Shown here: positions 18,307 to 27,455 of the stretch, in pieces
How positions within the stretch are numbered: position 1 is the first letter of the stretch
Layout of the letters: every line of letters starts with the position of its first letter
From: SZUA-370 sp034003955
GTDB lineage: Bacteria > Spirochaetota > Spirochaetia > Treponematales > UBA12059
Direction: 5' to 3'
DNA length: 64,000 nucleotides
Assembly (NCBI GenBank): GCA_034003955.1
Contig: JAVEXO010000011.1
Coordinates: 1-64,000 of the forward strand
Program-made: the position numbers and the translations under genes
Notes under the pieces: generated by a model
The model's input: only the letters and a program-made list of their open reading frames with translations
What the model was told of the DNA's origin: nothing
Database searches by the model: none

Positions 18307-18319
18307 GAGCCGTTATAGT
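18290..18319 (+). promoter_or_regulatory. Promoter of the aldo/keto reductase gene, leaderless arrangement
   Basis: Plus-strand TTGAGT (18290-18295), 18-base spacer and TATAGT (18314-18319), then six bases to ATG 18326 and no ribosome site. It physically overlaps the divergent promoter of the ABC operon, so the two cannot be occupied freely at the same time. Confidence 0.6.
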
Positions 18320-18325
18320 TTTGCC

Positions 18326-19471
18326 ATGCTATACCGAACTTTTCCCAAGATTCCAGAACTCAAGGTCTCGGCCCTTGGCCTTGGATGCATGCGGCTACCC
18401 GTAATAGCCGACGATCCATCGGCGATAGACGAGGCAGGAGCTAGCGATATCCTCAAGGCAGCCATCGACGCCGGCGTCAACTATGTGGACACGGCCTGGC
18501 CTTATCACCGGGAGCAGAGCGAACCATGGCTTGGACGTGCCATCAAGACTCTTGACTGTAGGGATAGCGTCCTTCTAGCCACCAAGGCGCCCATCTGGCT
18601 GATAGGCGAGGAAGCCGATTGGGAGAAATGCCTGTCTGAACAGCTGGGCAGGCTACAGACAGACCACATAGACTTCTACCTGGTACACGCCCTCAACCGC
18701 CAGCGCTGGCAAACCGTTCTCAAGACCGGTGGCCTTGATTTCCTTGCCAGGGCCAGGGCAGAAGGCAGGATACGACACGTGGGCTTCTCCTTCCACGACA
18801 ACATCGACACCTTCAAGACAATAGTAGACGGCTACCAGGACTGGGATTTCTGCCAGGTTCAGTACAACTACTTAGACGAGGAGTACCAGGCCGGAGACGC
18901 CGGCATCCGCTATGCTGCCGACCGTGGCATAGGTGTCATTGTGATGGAACCGCTGAGAGGCGGGCTCCTGGCCAGGGCTCCCGATGGTGTAAGGAAGATA
19001 TTCGCACGTTACCCTACACCGCGCATGCCCGCCGAGTGGGCGCTACGCCACGTCCTCGATAGGCAGGAGGTTGTAACCGTTTTATCAGGCATGGGCACCA
19101 CGGGTCAGCTATGGGAGAACGCCGCCGTTGCCTCGTCAGCAAGACCCAACAGCATCACGCGTGGCGAGCGTGCCGTCCTGGATGAGGCCCGTGCCTGGCT
19201 GGTTTCCAGGATGGCCGTGCCATGCACAGCCTGCGGCTACTGTAGCCCCTGCCCAAGCGGCGTCAATATAGTCGACACCTTTGGCATGTGGAACGAGGCT
19301 TCAATGTTCGGAACCCTGGAGGCCAACAGCAAGGCCTATAGAACGACCCTGGTAGCCAATGGCAAGGGAGTGGAGCTCTGTACCGAATGCGGAGCCTGCC
19401 TGCCTAAATGCCCGCAGGGAATAGACATACACGCAATGCTCAAGAAGGCGCACGCGGCTCTGTCCGGCTAG
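18326..19471 (+). CDS. Aldo/keto reductase with C-terminal 4Fe-4S ferredoxin-like region
   Basis: 381 residues: an aldo/keto reductase barrel (about 1-285; GLGCMRLPVI, catalytic-type DTAWPYHREQSE) followed by two cysteine clusters, CTACGYCSPCPSG and CTECGACLPKCPQG, as in Fe-S aldo/keto reductases of anaerobes. The second cluster is a clear CxxCxxCxxxCP motif; the first has five close-set cysteines. It probably uses NAD(P)H or ferredoxin to reduce an aldehyde or ketone. ATG 18326 is chosen because the family N-terminus (MLYRTFPKIPELKVSALGLG) begins there; the upstream in-frame extension lies in the promoter. Confidence 0.9.
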   Translation: MLYRTFPKIPELKVSALGLGCMRLPVIADDPSAIDEAGASDILKAAIDAGVNYVDTAWPYHREQSEPWLGRAIKTLDCRDSVLLATKAPIWLIGEEADWEKCLSEQLGRLQTDHIDFYLVHALNRQRWQTVLKTGGLDFLARARAEGRIRHVGFSFHDNIDTFKTIVDGYQDWDFCQVQYNYLDEEYQAGDAGIRYAADRGIGVIVMEPLRGGLLARAPDGVRKIFARYPTPRMPAEWALRHVLDRQEVVTVLSGMGTTGQLWENAAVASSARPNSITRGERAVLDEARAWLVSRMAVPCTACGYCSPCPSGVNIVDTFGMWNEASMFGTLEANSKAYRTTLVANGKGVELCTECGACLPKCPQGIDIHAMLKKAHAALSG

Positions 19472-19515
19472 CATGCCTGCTCCAGAGCGCTTCGACCGCT
19501 AGAACGCCTCTCCTG

Positions 19516-20691
19516 CTAGAACGCTCCGCCCGCCAGGAATGGCAGGGCTATGAAGTTGCCCAGCGCGCCTCCAAGACTTGAAAGAAAGAATACAAGCAGT
19601 ATATGGGATACCTTGTTACGGTAAAATCCGCGTAGGCTCGCTATGTCGGTAGCCAGGGTCTGGAAGTCGGAGACCCGTGGCTTGCGTAGCCAAGCCTCGA
19701 CTATGCCGGAGAAGAAACCCACGGCGACCAAAGGATTAAGCGTCGCTATTGGTGCGGCTGCGAAGGAGACGAGCACCGTCAGGGGATGGGCCAGACAGAG
19801 GATGGAACCCACTGCCGCCAAGGTACCGTTGAGGAGGACCCACCTGAGGAGCAAGGCCAGGCTGGCCTCAGCCCCGGAAGTAAAAAAACCCAGTACAATA
19901 AAACCCACGATGAGAGCCGGAACCAACCAGCCGGCAGAGCGCGCAAAGAAACCAGGAGACGGTATCTTCTCTAAATCAGACACATCGCTGGAGGCGCTTC
20001 CATCGGCAAGGCGACGGAGCCAGGCCTCTACGCCCATGGCGTGACCTGCGCCTATTATGGCGACCAGCTTAGTACCTTCGGTGGCCCAGATCTTGGCGGC
20101 CAGGTACCTGTCCCGTTCATCTATGAGCACTTCCTTGACGCTTGGCAGATATGCGGCCAGCTCACCCATCATCTCGTCAAGCTCTGAGCGCTGCTTGAGC
20201 CGCTCAATCTCTGCGGCGTCAGGCTTCTCGTTTGAGAAGGCTGCGGCTATCAACTGAGCACTCAGCTTGGCCTTGTTCCAGAAATTTGACCTACCCCATG
20301 CTCGCCTCAGCGTGGTCTGCACGTCTCGGTCGCAGAAGTGGAACGGAATGCCAGCCGCCTCGGCCGCCCGTATGGCGGCTACCATTTCGGCTCCCGGCTT
20401 TACGCCTGAATCCTCTCCCATCCGCCGCTGAAAAGACGAAAGAGCCAGATTGGCAAGAAGTAGGAAGGCCTTTCCTTCCTTTATCACCTTGACTATGTCT
20501 GTCTTTTCCCAGGCATCCTGAGAGTTCATAGAACGCCAGCGCGTCTCGTCGAGCTCCACGCAGAGCGCATCAGGAGTCTCTGATCCTATGACAGAGACGG
20601 CCTCATCGACGCTATCGCTTGAGACATGAGCCGTACCAACGAGCACAATCCTGCGCCCGGCAATTTCAACAATCTTGACCGTATCTGACAT
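19516..20691 (-). CDS. TraB/GumN-family membrane protein
   Basis: 391-residue protein of the TraB (pheromone-shutdown) family. The N-terminal domain has the GTAHVS motif (about residue 19) and CVELDETRW, and a second conserved histidine occurs in AIIGAGHAMGVEAWL, consistent with the putative metalloprotease-like TIKI/TraB fold. The C-terminal 150 residues carry about four membrane helices. ATG 20691 is preferred over an ATG five codons earlier because GGAGAG lies just upstream of it. The cellular role in bacteria is unknown. Confidence 0.88.
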   Translation of the reverse strand: MSDTVKIVEIAGRRIVLVGTAHVSSDSVDEAVSVIGSETPDALCVELDETRWRSMNSQDAWEKTDIVKVIKEGKAFLLLANLALSSFQRRMGEDSGVKPGAEMVAAIRAAEAAGIPFHFCDRDVQTTLRRAWGRSNFWNKAKLSAQLIAAAFSNEKPDAAEIERLKQRSELDEMMGELAAYLPSVKEVLIDERDRYLAAKIWATEGTKLVAIIGAGHAMGVEAWLRRLADGSASSDVSDLEKIPSPGFFARSAGWLVPALIVGFIVLGFFTSGAEASLALLLRWVLLNGTLAAVGSILCLAHPLTVLVSFAAAPIATLNPLVAVGFFSGIVEAWLRKPRVSDFQTLATDIASLRGFYRNKVSHILLVFFLSSLGGALGNFIALPFLAGGAF

Positions 20692-20730
20692 CGTCTCTCC
20701 GTTCACTTCGTTTGCATCGTTTGCTTTGCT

Positions 20731-22161
20731 CTATGTATCGTTTGAAAGACGAGCCAGATCGGCTTCAGCCATGCGACGCTCTATCGTGCCTATCCGCTCG
20801 GCGTCGTACGACATGCGTATGTACTTCTGCCCAAGTTCTACCTTGCCCCTGGCTACCCAATAGGCGCCCAGATAAAAAAGCATGCCAGCCCTGACATCCA
20901 GGTTCTTCTCGGCTCCTATACGCACCTCAAGTTCCGAGCTCATGTCACCTTGATCCATGAGAAGCCTCAAGGCGAGCCATTGTGCCGGATACGTGTCTTT
21001 GTCTACGCGGGCCAAGGTTTTTCCAGCGTATTCCCTGGCGGCAGCGCTGTTGCCCGAACGCATGAGTGAAAGGGCAGCCGCTATGTAGTATTCAGCGTGA
21101 TTCTTGGTGTATGTGGCAGCCTTGTCGAAGGAACTGAAGGCTTCCGACCATGAGCCAAGCCTGTAGGCCAGAACGCCCATACTCTCGAATGAATACCAGT
21201 AATCGGGATACAGGGACGAGGCCTTGCGATAGTCGGCCAGGGCCGACGAATCGTCACCATCTGCCTCAAAGATCGCGGCTCTATAGACATAGGACAGGAA
21301 ATAGTCGGGTTGCAAACGTATAGAATTGGTAAAATCGGCCATGGCTAGTTTGGGACGACCGGAATCCAGGTACAGCCGCCCTCGTTCAAGATAGTTCCAT
21401 GCAGACTCCGGGGCCAGACTGATAGCCTGGTCAAGATCGGCCTCACAGTCGTCATACCTGCCCATCTGATAGAGCACCCGGCTCCGGTCCAGATAGGCCA
21501 AGGCATCGCCTGGGGCTATTTCTATGGCCTTGTCAAGAATACCAAGGGCGCCCTTCATGTCGTCCCGGCGATACTTCACACGAGCCAGACCCAGGAGAGC
21601 CTCTACATGATCAGGAGCCTGAGCCAATGCCCTGGTATACGACTCCTCTGCCTTGGTATAGTTCTTGCCGTCGTAATGAATGTCGCCCATGGCAGCCTGG
21701 GCATCGGCGTTCTGTGGATCGACCCTGAGCAAGGCTTCAAGTGAGGCGCGCTGAGCCTTGGCATCCCCGGCAAAACGTTCAAGCTCGGCAAGCACGAAAA
21801 GTGCTTCCTTGTTGTCTTGGTACGTGGCAAGCTCGTTCTTCAAGACCGCCCTTGCGTCTTCTAATCGCCCCATCGACATGAGAACCGACGAGTGCAACAC
21901 CGGAAAGGATCTGTTATCGGGTTTGGCGAGCACCAAGGCGGTAAGCCTCGATTCTGCCGGTATAAAATCTCTTGATTCGACGAGGCTGTAGATGGCATCG
22001 AGCTCCATCCTCTCCTGCTCGGCCTCGCTGAGTTGTATTGGCACGGGTTTATCGATCGCTTTGCCTTGCAGGCCGCGGTCGCCTCTAGCCCCGCTGGCAC
22101 AGGATGCTGCCAAGGCTACGGTGATGAGGGCGGCCAAGGCCACCGACAGACTCTTTCTCAT
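20731..22161 (-). CDS. TPR-repeat lipoprotein
   Basis: 476 residues from ATG 22161 (GGAGA upstream). A short signal peptide ends in a lipobox-like LAASC (Cys21). From about residue 50 onward the protein is built of consecutive 34-residue tetratricopeptide repeats, ten or more, such as ADAQAAMGDIHYDGKNYTKA and DDCEADLDQAISLAPESAWN. TPRs form protein-binding superhelices, so it probably scaffolds an envelope complex. It may share the 39-base gap to the downstream TraB-like gene as an operon. Confidence 0.88.
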   Translation of the reverse strand: MRKSLSVALAALITVALAASCASGARGDRGLQGKAIDKPVPIQLSEAEQERMELDAIYSLVESRDFIPAESRLTALVLAKPDNRSFPVLHSSVLMSMGRLEDARAVLKNELATYQDNKEALFVLAELERFAGDAKAQRASLEALLRVDPQNADAQAAMGDIHYDGKNYTKAEESYTRALAQAPDHVEALLGLARVKYRRDDMKGALGILDKAIEIAPGDALAYLDRSRVLYQMGRYDDCEADLDQAISLAPESAWNYLERGRLYLDSGRPKLAMADFTNSIRLQPDYFLSYVYRAAIFEADGDDSSALADYRKASSLYPDYWYSFESMGVLAYRLGSWSEAFSSFDKAATYTKNHAEYYIAAALSLMRSGNSAAAREYAGKTLARVDKDTYPAQWLALRLLMDQGDMSSELEVRIGAEKNLDVRAGMLFYLGAYWVARGKVELGQKYIRMSYDAERIGTIERRMAEADLARLSNDT

Positions 22162-22247
22162 GCTGTTCTCCGGTCGACAAAGCGGATTCCGAGCCATGGT
22201 ACCCGCTTTTTGTCGCTTGAGCAAGGCGCGTATAGGCTCTCATGTTG

Positions 22248-22277
22248 TTGCTAAACCCTGCTCGATGTGTATATAGT
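22248..22277 (+). promoter_or_regulatory. Promoter with -10 nine bases from the start codon
   Basis: TTGCTA (22248-22253), 18-base spacer and TATAGT (22272-22277), nine bases before ATG 22287. The predicted leader is only about two or three bases and no Shine-Dalgarno sequence is present. Confidence 0.5.
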
Positions 22278-22286
22278 CCAAAGAAT

Positions 22287-24095
22287 ATGAGAATCAAGAC
22301 CTTCTATAGAGCCCTTGCCATGGCTCTCCTGTATATCGCCGTGTTCGTCGTACTCGTCGTCATCCAGTTTCCTGCCGCGGGGCCTCTTACGGCCACGGCC
22401 GGAGGCGTCTCGTTCAAGGGCCTCCCGGGTCAGGACGGACAGGGTATACGAACGGCAGAGATAGAGGCCAATGGCCTCCGGCTGGTGTTCTCTCAACGAC
22501 ACCCCCTCGTCATCACCGACGCATCAGGAACCGTAAGCCAAGCCTTTCCCGAATCATACGAGACCAAGGGCGATGGATGCACCATACGCTTTAGCGATGG
22601 CTCGTCAATCCAGGCGACAGGAGAGGCCGGTGGCAGAGCCTCCTGGACAATAAAGACAAAGACAAAATCGGCTTCGGCCACGATACGCTATGAGCTGGCT
22701 TCCGGGGCGGCACTGCTCGCACCCGGAGCAAAGGGCGAGCTACGTTTCTCTCACGGAGGAGCGATATACAGAATTTCTGGGCTCTCCACCTCTGATGTTC
22801 CCCGCTCCATCCAGATCGTAGCGCTCAAAGGTAGCCTGCCCACGCTTATCGCCATACGCGAAGTAGAAGGTAAACCCGCTGCAGTGCCTGCCCAGTTCAT
22901 AGCGCAAGCCCCTATGGATCCGGCGGCATGGGCCAAGGAGCAGGCAGAATGGCGAGACAAGGCCTGGGCAGCCCTCTCCGGCCCCTCATTCAACGCCAGC
23001 ACCGCAACTTGGAAGACTAACCAGGACACCCTGGGCTCCTTCGACGAGACACGGTTCATGGCCTACATGACAGAGGCGATGAGCAGGGAACGATGGAATA
23101 CGGCAGGAGAGCTTGTGTCTGTCGTACGAGCATCTCACGGTGGCAAGCTGTCCTGGAGGAGCGTACCATTCGCAGGAGGAACAGCCGCTTCCATGGCACT
23201 GTTTGAGGAGGCAAACCTGGCCGAGGTCAAGGCCGTCGAGCGTCTCGTACAGAGCCGATCCCCCACCCTCTTCTACAAGAATGACATCGTGCCTCTTTTA
23301 TTCGACCGAGCTCCCTATTCGCTGGCTCAGGAGGCAATGTCGCTGGCCCGCTCGCTTGACTTCTCAAAGGCCGACGCCACGCAATCAATATCGCTCATAG
23401 AAGCCTACCTCGATGCAAGGCAGTACCTGAGTGAAGAAGAGAATCCATTCACAAAGGTCTTTGAACTGGTAGACAAGACAATAGCTCCGGCCATACGCAA
23501 GGCCGATGGTGGTTTCTTCCTGCAGACCCGCGGCGACGGCAGTTGCGACTCCCTCATAGGCCTGGCCGCAGGCAAGGCTCTCTTGAGACTGGCAGAGGCC
23601 GGCGATAAACCTATCTATACGGGCATTGGCCAAAGCCTTGTCGTAAGCCTTTTAAGGCTTGCCTCTGTAGATGGCTCCATCCCCTTAAGTGTCTCTGTCA
23701 ACAATGGCTCGGTGGTGCCATCCAGTGAACGGCTATCGGCGGCAAGCATCTACCCCGTTGTCGTCGATTCACCCTACTATCCACATGCTCTTAGCTTCTA
23801 CAAACAACTGGGTCCCGGATCCTGGGCCTGGACCTGTTCTCCTTCAATACGAATAGAGACAAAGCCTGAGGGCACGGCATTCTTCGTTGACTTTCCAGTC
23901 GGGGCTTCACACTACATGGCATTGTATGGCGTCAAACCGTTTACAAAGATTCAGCTCTATGATCTTGACTACAACATGGACGCCAGTTTTGAGAATTATA
24001 ACGCCTCAGGCTATTTCTATAAGAAAGCCGCAGGCGCTATGTACCTGAAGATGCGTCACAAGACGCGGGAAGAGGGCGTACGGCTTTACTACTAG
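22287..24095 (+). CDS. Hypothetical exported protein
   Basis: 602 residues. One N-terminal hydrophobic helix (about 8-30) acts as signal peptide or anchor; the rest is soluble and presumably periplasmic. The first third is beta-rich and glycine/serine-rich (residues about 40-190), the middle is helical and alanine-rich, and the C-terminus is aromatic (GVKPFTKIQLYDLDYNMDA). I do not recognise the family; similar large exported proteins occur in treponemes. It is transcribed divergently from the TPR lipoprotein. ATG 22287 is chosen over ATG 22242 because the latter would lie inside the predicted promoter. Confidence 0.7.
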   Translation: MRIKTFYRALAMALLYIAVFVVLVVIQFPAAGPLTATAGGVSFKGLPGQDGQGIRTAEIEANGLRLVFSQRHPLVITDASGTVSQAFPESYETKGDGCTIRFSDGSSIQATGEAGGRASWTIKTKTKSASATIRYELASGAALLAPGAKGELRFSHGGAIYRISGLSTSDVPRSIQIVALKGSLPTLIAIREVEGKPAAVPAQFIAQAPMDPAAWAKEQAEWRDKAWAALSGPSFNASTATWKTNQDTLGSFDETRFMAYMTEAMSRERWNTAGELVSVVRASHGGKLSWRSVPFAGGTAASMALFEEANLAEVKAVERLVQSRSPTLFYKNDIVPLLFDRAPYSLAQEAMSLARSLDFSKADATQSISLIEAYLDARQYLSEEENPFTKVFELVDKTIAPAIRKADGGFFLQTRGDGSCDSLIGLAAGKALLRLAEAGDKPIYTGIGQSLVVSLLRLASVDGSIPLSVSVNNGSVVPSSERLSAASIYPVVVDSPYYPHALSFYKQLGPGSWAWTCSPSIRIETKPEGTAFFVDFPVGASHYMALYGVKPFTKIQLYDLDYNMDASFENYNASGYFYKKAAGAMYLKMRHKTREEGVRLYY

Positions 24096-24211
24096 GTTCT
24101 CAGGAGATTCCAGATCGCTTCCAGACGCCTGGTGAACTCATTTATAGTATAATTGATGCCGGTGATGGCCTCCTTGAGGCTCGCCTGGCAAGGGCAGCCT
24201 CAGGAAGGATA

Positions 24212-24466
24212 GTGCGTAGCCTGCGCCTATTCTCAAAGGAGGCTCACAGCGCTCTTATTGAAGCATCGACCATGCGGGGTTGCCTCATACGCCGCGGGGC
24301 GCTGGAAACCCTGCCTCCAAGCCCTTTGGGTGGATACCTGGCGTCGATACGGCGTGAGGACCGCGAGCGCTTCGAAGAGACAATGCATGGAACAGGCGCG
24401 CGCTGGATAGGAGAGACAAGGGTTTTGTCGGGATTCTCCATGATGGAGCCCGGGAACACTCCCTAG
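24212..24466 (+). pseudogene. N-terminal PAS-like part of a diguanylate cyclase, separated by a frameshift
   Basis: This frame encodes SIRREDRERFEETM followed by ARWIGETRVL, the typical middle of a PAS domain, but it then ends at a stop at 24464-24466. The missing end of the same PAS domain (GFVGILHDGAREHSLEN) is read one frame over, directly upstream of and continuous with the downstream GAF-GGDEF gene. The two frames therefore look like one PAS-GAF-GGDEF gene broken by a single -1-type shift near 24415-24430, where the bases run AGGGTTTTG. The frame stays open upstream to about 24110 and reads like coding sequence, so the original start may lie before GTG 24212. Confidence 0.65.
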
Positions 24467-24492
24467 AAAATTACACTGATGAAATCATTAAG

Positions 24493-25590
24493 GTGGCATT
24501 AAATACCATAACGCCTTATACTTACAGGCTTGGTAGAGGATACAAAATAGTGGAAAGCAGTACCATTGTAAGACTGAGAGACGAATACGAGAAGCAGATA
24601 TTCGATCTTAAGCAGCTTTTTGAAATCTCAAAGAGCCTCAACTCGACGCTGGATTATGGAATCCTTATAGAATCGATACTCTATACCATCATGGGCCAGA
24701 TGAAGGTGCTCAAGGCCGCGCTGTACGCCAAGAAAGGCATAGACTCGGTACGCTTCAATCTCCATCGTAACTACAAGGGCTTTGAGCTGGAACACGAGCA
24801 CGACTACAGCATCCCGGAGGACGCACCGGCCATGCGCTTGTTTGCGCGAGAGACGCGTTGCTGGACTCTGGAAGAAATACGGGAACGTTTTGGTAACCTT
24901 GGGGGGCTGGAACCCCTGGAACCCATGTCCCCATGCCTGCTTGTGCCGCTCAAGGCAAAAGGAGTCATAAACGGGCTCATCCTGCTCGATGAACAGATTA
25001 CGAAGGAAGCCTTCTCCGACTACGAGAAGAGCTATCTCCTCAACATAGCCATTCTGGCTTCAATTGCCATAAACAACGCCTTCCTCTTCGAGATGACGAC
25101 GACTGACATGATGACAAAGCTCAGGATGAAGCACTACTTCTACACGGTGCTCCTCGAGAAAATGGAGGAAAGCGCCTTTTCTGAGAAGCCGCTGTCTGTG
25201 ATCATGTGCGACATAGACTTCTTCAAGAAATTCAACGACACCTATGGGCACAGCTGTGGCGACGATGTCCTTAAAAACGTTGCCAAGCTTATCCAGAACC
25301 AGACGCGTTCCGTAGACGTGGCGGCCCGCTATGGCGGTGAGGAATTCTGCATGCTCCTCCCCGATACCGATGCTAGTACAGCCACCCGTATCGCCGAGAG
25401 GATAAGGCGTCACGTCGAGGAACTAGGCTTCGACTATGAAGGCCAGAGCATCACCATCACCCTGTCGCTCGGAGTGGCCCAGTACGACGCCAATCGTGAC
25501 TTAAGCGGCAAATCGCTTATAGACAGGGCGGACAAGGCCATGTACCAGGCGAAACAGTCGGGCCGAAACAAGGTGATGGTCGCGCGCTGA
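24493..25590 (+). CDS. GAF-GGDEF diguanylate cyclase (3' part of a frameshifted gene)
   Basis: 365 residues from GTG 24493 as the first usable start, but coding continues in frame upstream to about 24421 (see the split PAS domain). A GAF-like domain spans about 45-200 and a complete GGDEF domain about 210-360. The active site reads GGEEF, with the allosteric I-site RSVD five residues before it, so it should make cyclic di-GMP from two GTP and be feedback inhibited. The stop overlaps the ferredoxin start by one base. Whether the full-length protein is made depends on the frameshift being real, an error or programmed. Confidence 0.85.
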   Translation: MALNTITPYTYRLGRGYKIVESSTIVRLRDEYEKQIFDLKQLFEISKSLNSTLDYGILIESILYTIMGQMKVLKAALYAKKGIDSVRFNLHRNYKGFELEHEHDYSIPEDAPAMRLFARETRCWTLEEIRERFGNLGGLEPLEPMSPCLLVPLKAKGVINGLILLDEQITKEAFSDYEKSYLLNIAILASIAINNAFLFEMTTTDMMTKLRMKHYFYTVLLEKMEESAFSEKPLSVIMCDIDFFKKFNDTYGHSCGDDVLKNVAKLIQNQTRSVDVAARYGGEEFCMLLPDTDASTATRIAERIRRHVEELGFDYEGQSITITLSLGVAQYDANRDLSGKSLIDRADKAMYQAKQSGRNKVMVAR

Positions 25591-25904
25591 TGTCAAAGGC
25601 ACGCCTGTCGTACCAGAATCGTCCCGATGCCCAATTCGACACATCTCCGGTCTATTCAATACTCATATCGGCCGAGCGCTCTGGTGTATGGCTTAGACAC
25701 GACTGCGGCGGCAAGGCGCTCTGTGGAACCTGCAGAGTCAAACTCGTCTCAGGATCATTAAGCCCCATGACAGAAAGAGAACGTGCCCGACTTGTGGCCA
25801 TTGGCGCGGATGAAGGAACGAGGCTAGCCTGCCAGGCCAGGGCCGGGAGCGATGTGAGTCTGATAGCCGTCTTTTCTCCCGATGCCGGTTCAGACGAGCC
25901 TTAG
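25590..25904 (+). CDS. 2Fe-2S ferredoxin
   Basis: 104-residue plant/adrenodoxin-type ferredoxin. The four ligands are visible: Cys in RHDCGG, the pair in ALCGTCRV and the last in RLACQAR. Soluble electron carrier. Its ATG overlaps the cyclase stop codon (TGATG), so it is translationally coupled to that gene although no functional link is obvious. Confidence 0.88.
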   Translation: MSKARLSYQNRPDAQFDTSPVYSILISAERSGVWLRHDCGGKALCGTCRVKLVSGSLSPMTERERARLVAIGADEGTRLACQARAGSDVSLIAVFSPDAGSDEP

Positions 25905-25907
25905 ACA

Positions 25908-25936
25908 TTGCCGAGAGGCCCAAGTCACCGTATACT
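25908..25936 (+). promoter_or_regulatory. Promoter of the dihydroorotate-dehydrogenase-like gene
   Basis: TTGCCG (25908-25913), 17-base spacer and TATACT (25931-25936), then a 42-base leader containing AAGGAG ahead of ATG 25979. Confidence 0.65.
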
Positions 25937-25978
25937 GAAATAACAGACACGTTGCTAATGTCGTCGTAAGGAGTAATA

Positions 25979-26956
25979 ATGGCTGACCTCAGCGTTTCTT
26001 TCATCGGTTTATCGCTTAAAAATCCAATAATCGCCGCATCCTCTGGCATGACGTCGACACTGGAGGGAGTGCGTCGGGCAATCAAGGCAGGCGCCGGGGC
26101 TGTCGTGCTCAAGTCATTGTTTGAGGAGCAACTGAGGGCAGAACTAGCCCCCATAGCAGACGGGGCTCATCATCACCCGGAAGCCCATGCATTCCTGGCA
26201 GGCATGGGTCTTAACGAGGGCATCGATGACTATATAGCCCTCATAAAGGCTACCAAGGCTGAATCAGACGTTCCCATCATAGCCAGCATCAACTGCTCCG
26301 GGGACTCGTTCTGGGGAGAATTTGCCACCAGGATAGCCTTGGCCGGCGCCGATGCCATAGAACTCAATTTTGGCGTCATGCCCACAGATCCGGACGTACC
26401 CGCAGCCGCAATAGAAGACAAACTAGTCTCTCTGGTCTCGGCGGTATCCAAGTCCGTGTCTATTCCTATATGTTCCAAGCTTGGTTCATCGTACACAAAC
26501 ATAGGCAACCTGGCCTCCAGGCTTTCTGCGGCCGGCTCCAAGGGCTTGACCCTGTTCAACAGGTTCTACCGCATGGACGTAGACCTTGATTCCATGAGTC
26601 TTAGCTCAGGTCCCATGCGCGGTAGCCCTGAGGCATACTTTGAGAGTCTACGCTGGATATCAATACTAGAAGGACGCGTCGGCGCCGAACTATGCGCCTC
26701 AGGTGGCGTATATGACGGCATAACCGCTCTGCGTCTTATGGCGGCCGGAGCCTATGCCGTACAGATGTGTTCTGCCCTTTACGCCAAGGGATACCCAGCC
26801 ATAACAGCGACTGTAGATGAGATTACATCCTGGATGAATTCCAGGGGAGTGGCAAAACTGTCTGACCTGCGAGGCAGGCTGGCTCGACGCAACTCAGACA
26901 CGCCCGAACAGTACGGCCGACTACACTACGTGAAGGCCCTAACCGGACAGGCCTAA
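25979..26956 (+). CDS. Dihydroorotate dehydrogenase-like flavoprotein
   Basis: 325-residue TIM-barrel flavoprotein of the DHOD superfamily. The N-terminus LKNPIIAASSGMTST, the phosphate-binding strand region with GGVYDGITALRLMAAGAYAVQMCSALYAKG and the SINCSGDSFWGEFATRIALAGADAIELNF core are characteristic. It matches the 'dihydroorotate dehydrogenase-like' paralogues of unknown substrate better than PyrD itself, and no other pyrimidine genes are near. Strong AAGGAG before ATG 25979. Confidence 0.85.
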   Translation: MADLSVSFIGLSLKNPIIAASSGMTSTLEGVRRAIKAGAGAVVLKSLFEEQLRAELAPIADGAHHHPEAHAFLAGMGLNEGIDDYIALIKATKAESDVPIIASINCSGDSFWGEFATRIALAGADAIELNFGVMPTDPDVPAAAIEDKLVSLVSAVSKSVSIPICSKLGSSYTNIGNLASRLSAAGSKGLTLFNRFYRMDVDLDSMSLSSGPMRGSPEAYFESLRWISILEGRVGAELCASGGVYDGITALRLMAAGAYAVQMCSALYAKGYPAITATVDEITSWMNSRGVAKLSDLRGRLARRNSDTPEQYGRLHYVKALTGQA

Positions 26957-26968
26957 CATGCTATCGTC

Positions 26969-27439
26969 CTAGGCATCTCGGTCAAAGGTCAGGAATATCC
27001 TGTCTACGAGATGCCCGGGACGATAGTGTATGCTCGCGGCAATGTTACGGCACATAGACAATCCCAAGCCCCTCCATCGCCGCGAGACAGAGTCAAAGCG
27101 TGGTTCATAGTGCAGGCAGCGTTCAATATAAGCCGCAAATTCAGTAAACTCACGATGAGCCTCTACAAAGAAACCCAGTGTCAGTGTTCGGGGTCGCCTT
27201 CTGACCAGGACGACGACCCCCTGTGTGCCAATCTCACCGTGGGTCAAAAGATTGTCCAGTATCTCGTCTCCTGCGACTATAAGTGCAGAGGACTGTCTAC
27301 TGCTCAGGAAAGGGATAGATCGAATAAAGGTGTCGTATGCGTCAAAAACCTCCGGCCCTGGCTTCGCACCAAGACGGCAACGCGCCTTTGTAGAGGCCAT
27401 ATCCGGGTCGTGTGCTGCGTGCTCGGAGGTAGTCGTCAT
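26969..27439 (-). CDS. Anti-sigma-type serine kinase (HATPase_c, RsbW/SpoIIAB-like)
   Basis: About 156 residues. The GHKL ATPase fold is visible from the N-box DEILDNLLTHG and the GLGLSMCRNIA box. In partner-switching modules such kinases phosphorylate the STAS antagonist and sequester a target such as a sigma factor. It is the last gene of a tightly packed four-gene cassette, 16 bases after the STAS gene. The start is uncertain: ATG 27439 has no good ribosome site and an upstream in-frame ATG at 27484 lies within the STAS gene. Confidence 0.75.
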   Translation of the reverse strand: MTTTSEHAAHDPDMASTKARCRLGAKPGPEVFDAYDTFIRSIPFLSSRQSSALIVAGDEILDNLLTHGEIGTQGVVVLVRRRPRTLTLGFFVEAHREFTEFAAYIERCLHYEPRFDSVSRRWRGLGLSMCRNIAASIHYRPGHLVDRIFLTFDRDA

Positions 27440-27455
27440 CTCATGCCGCAGCCGG

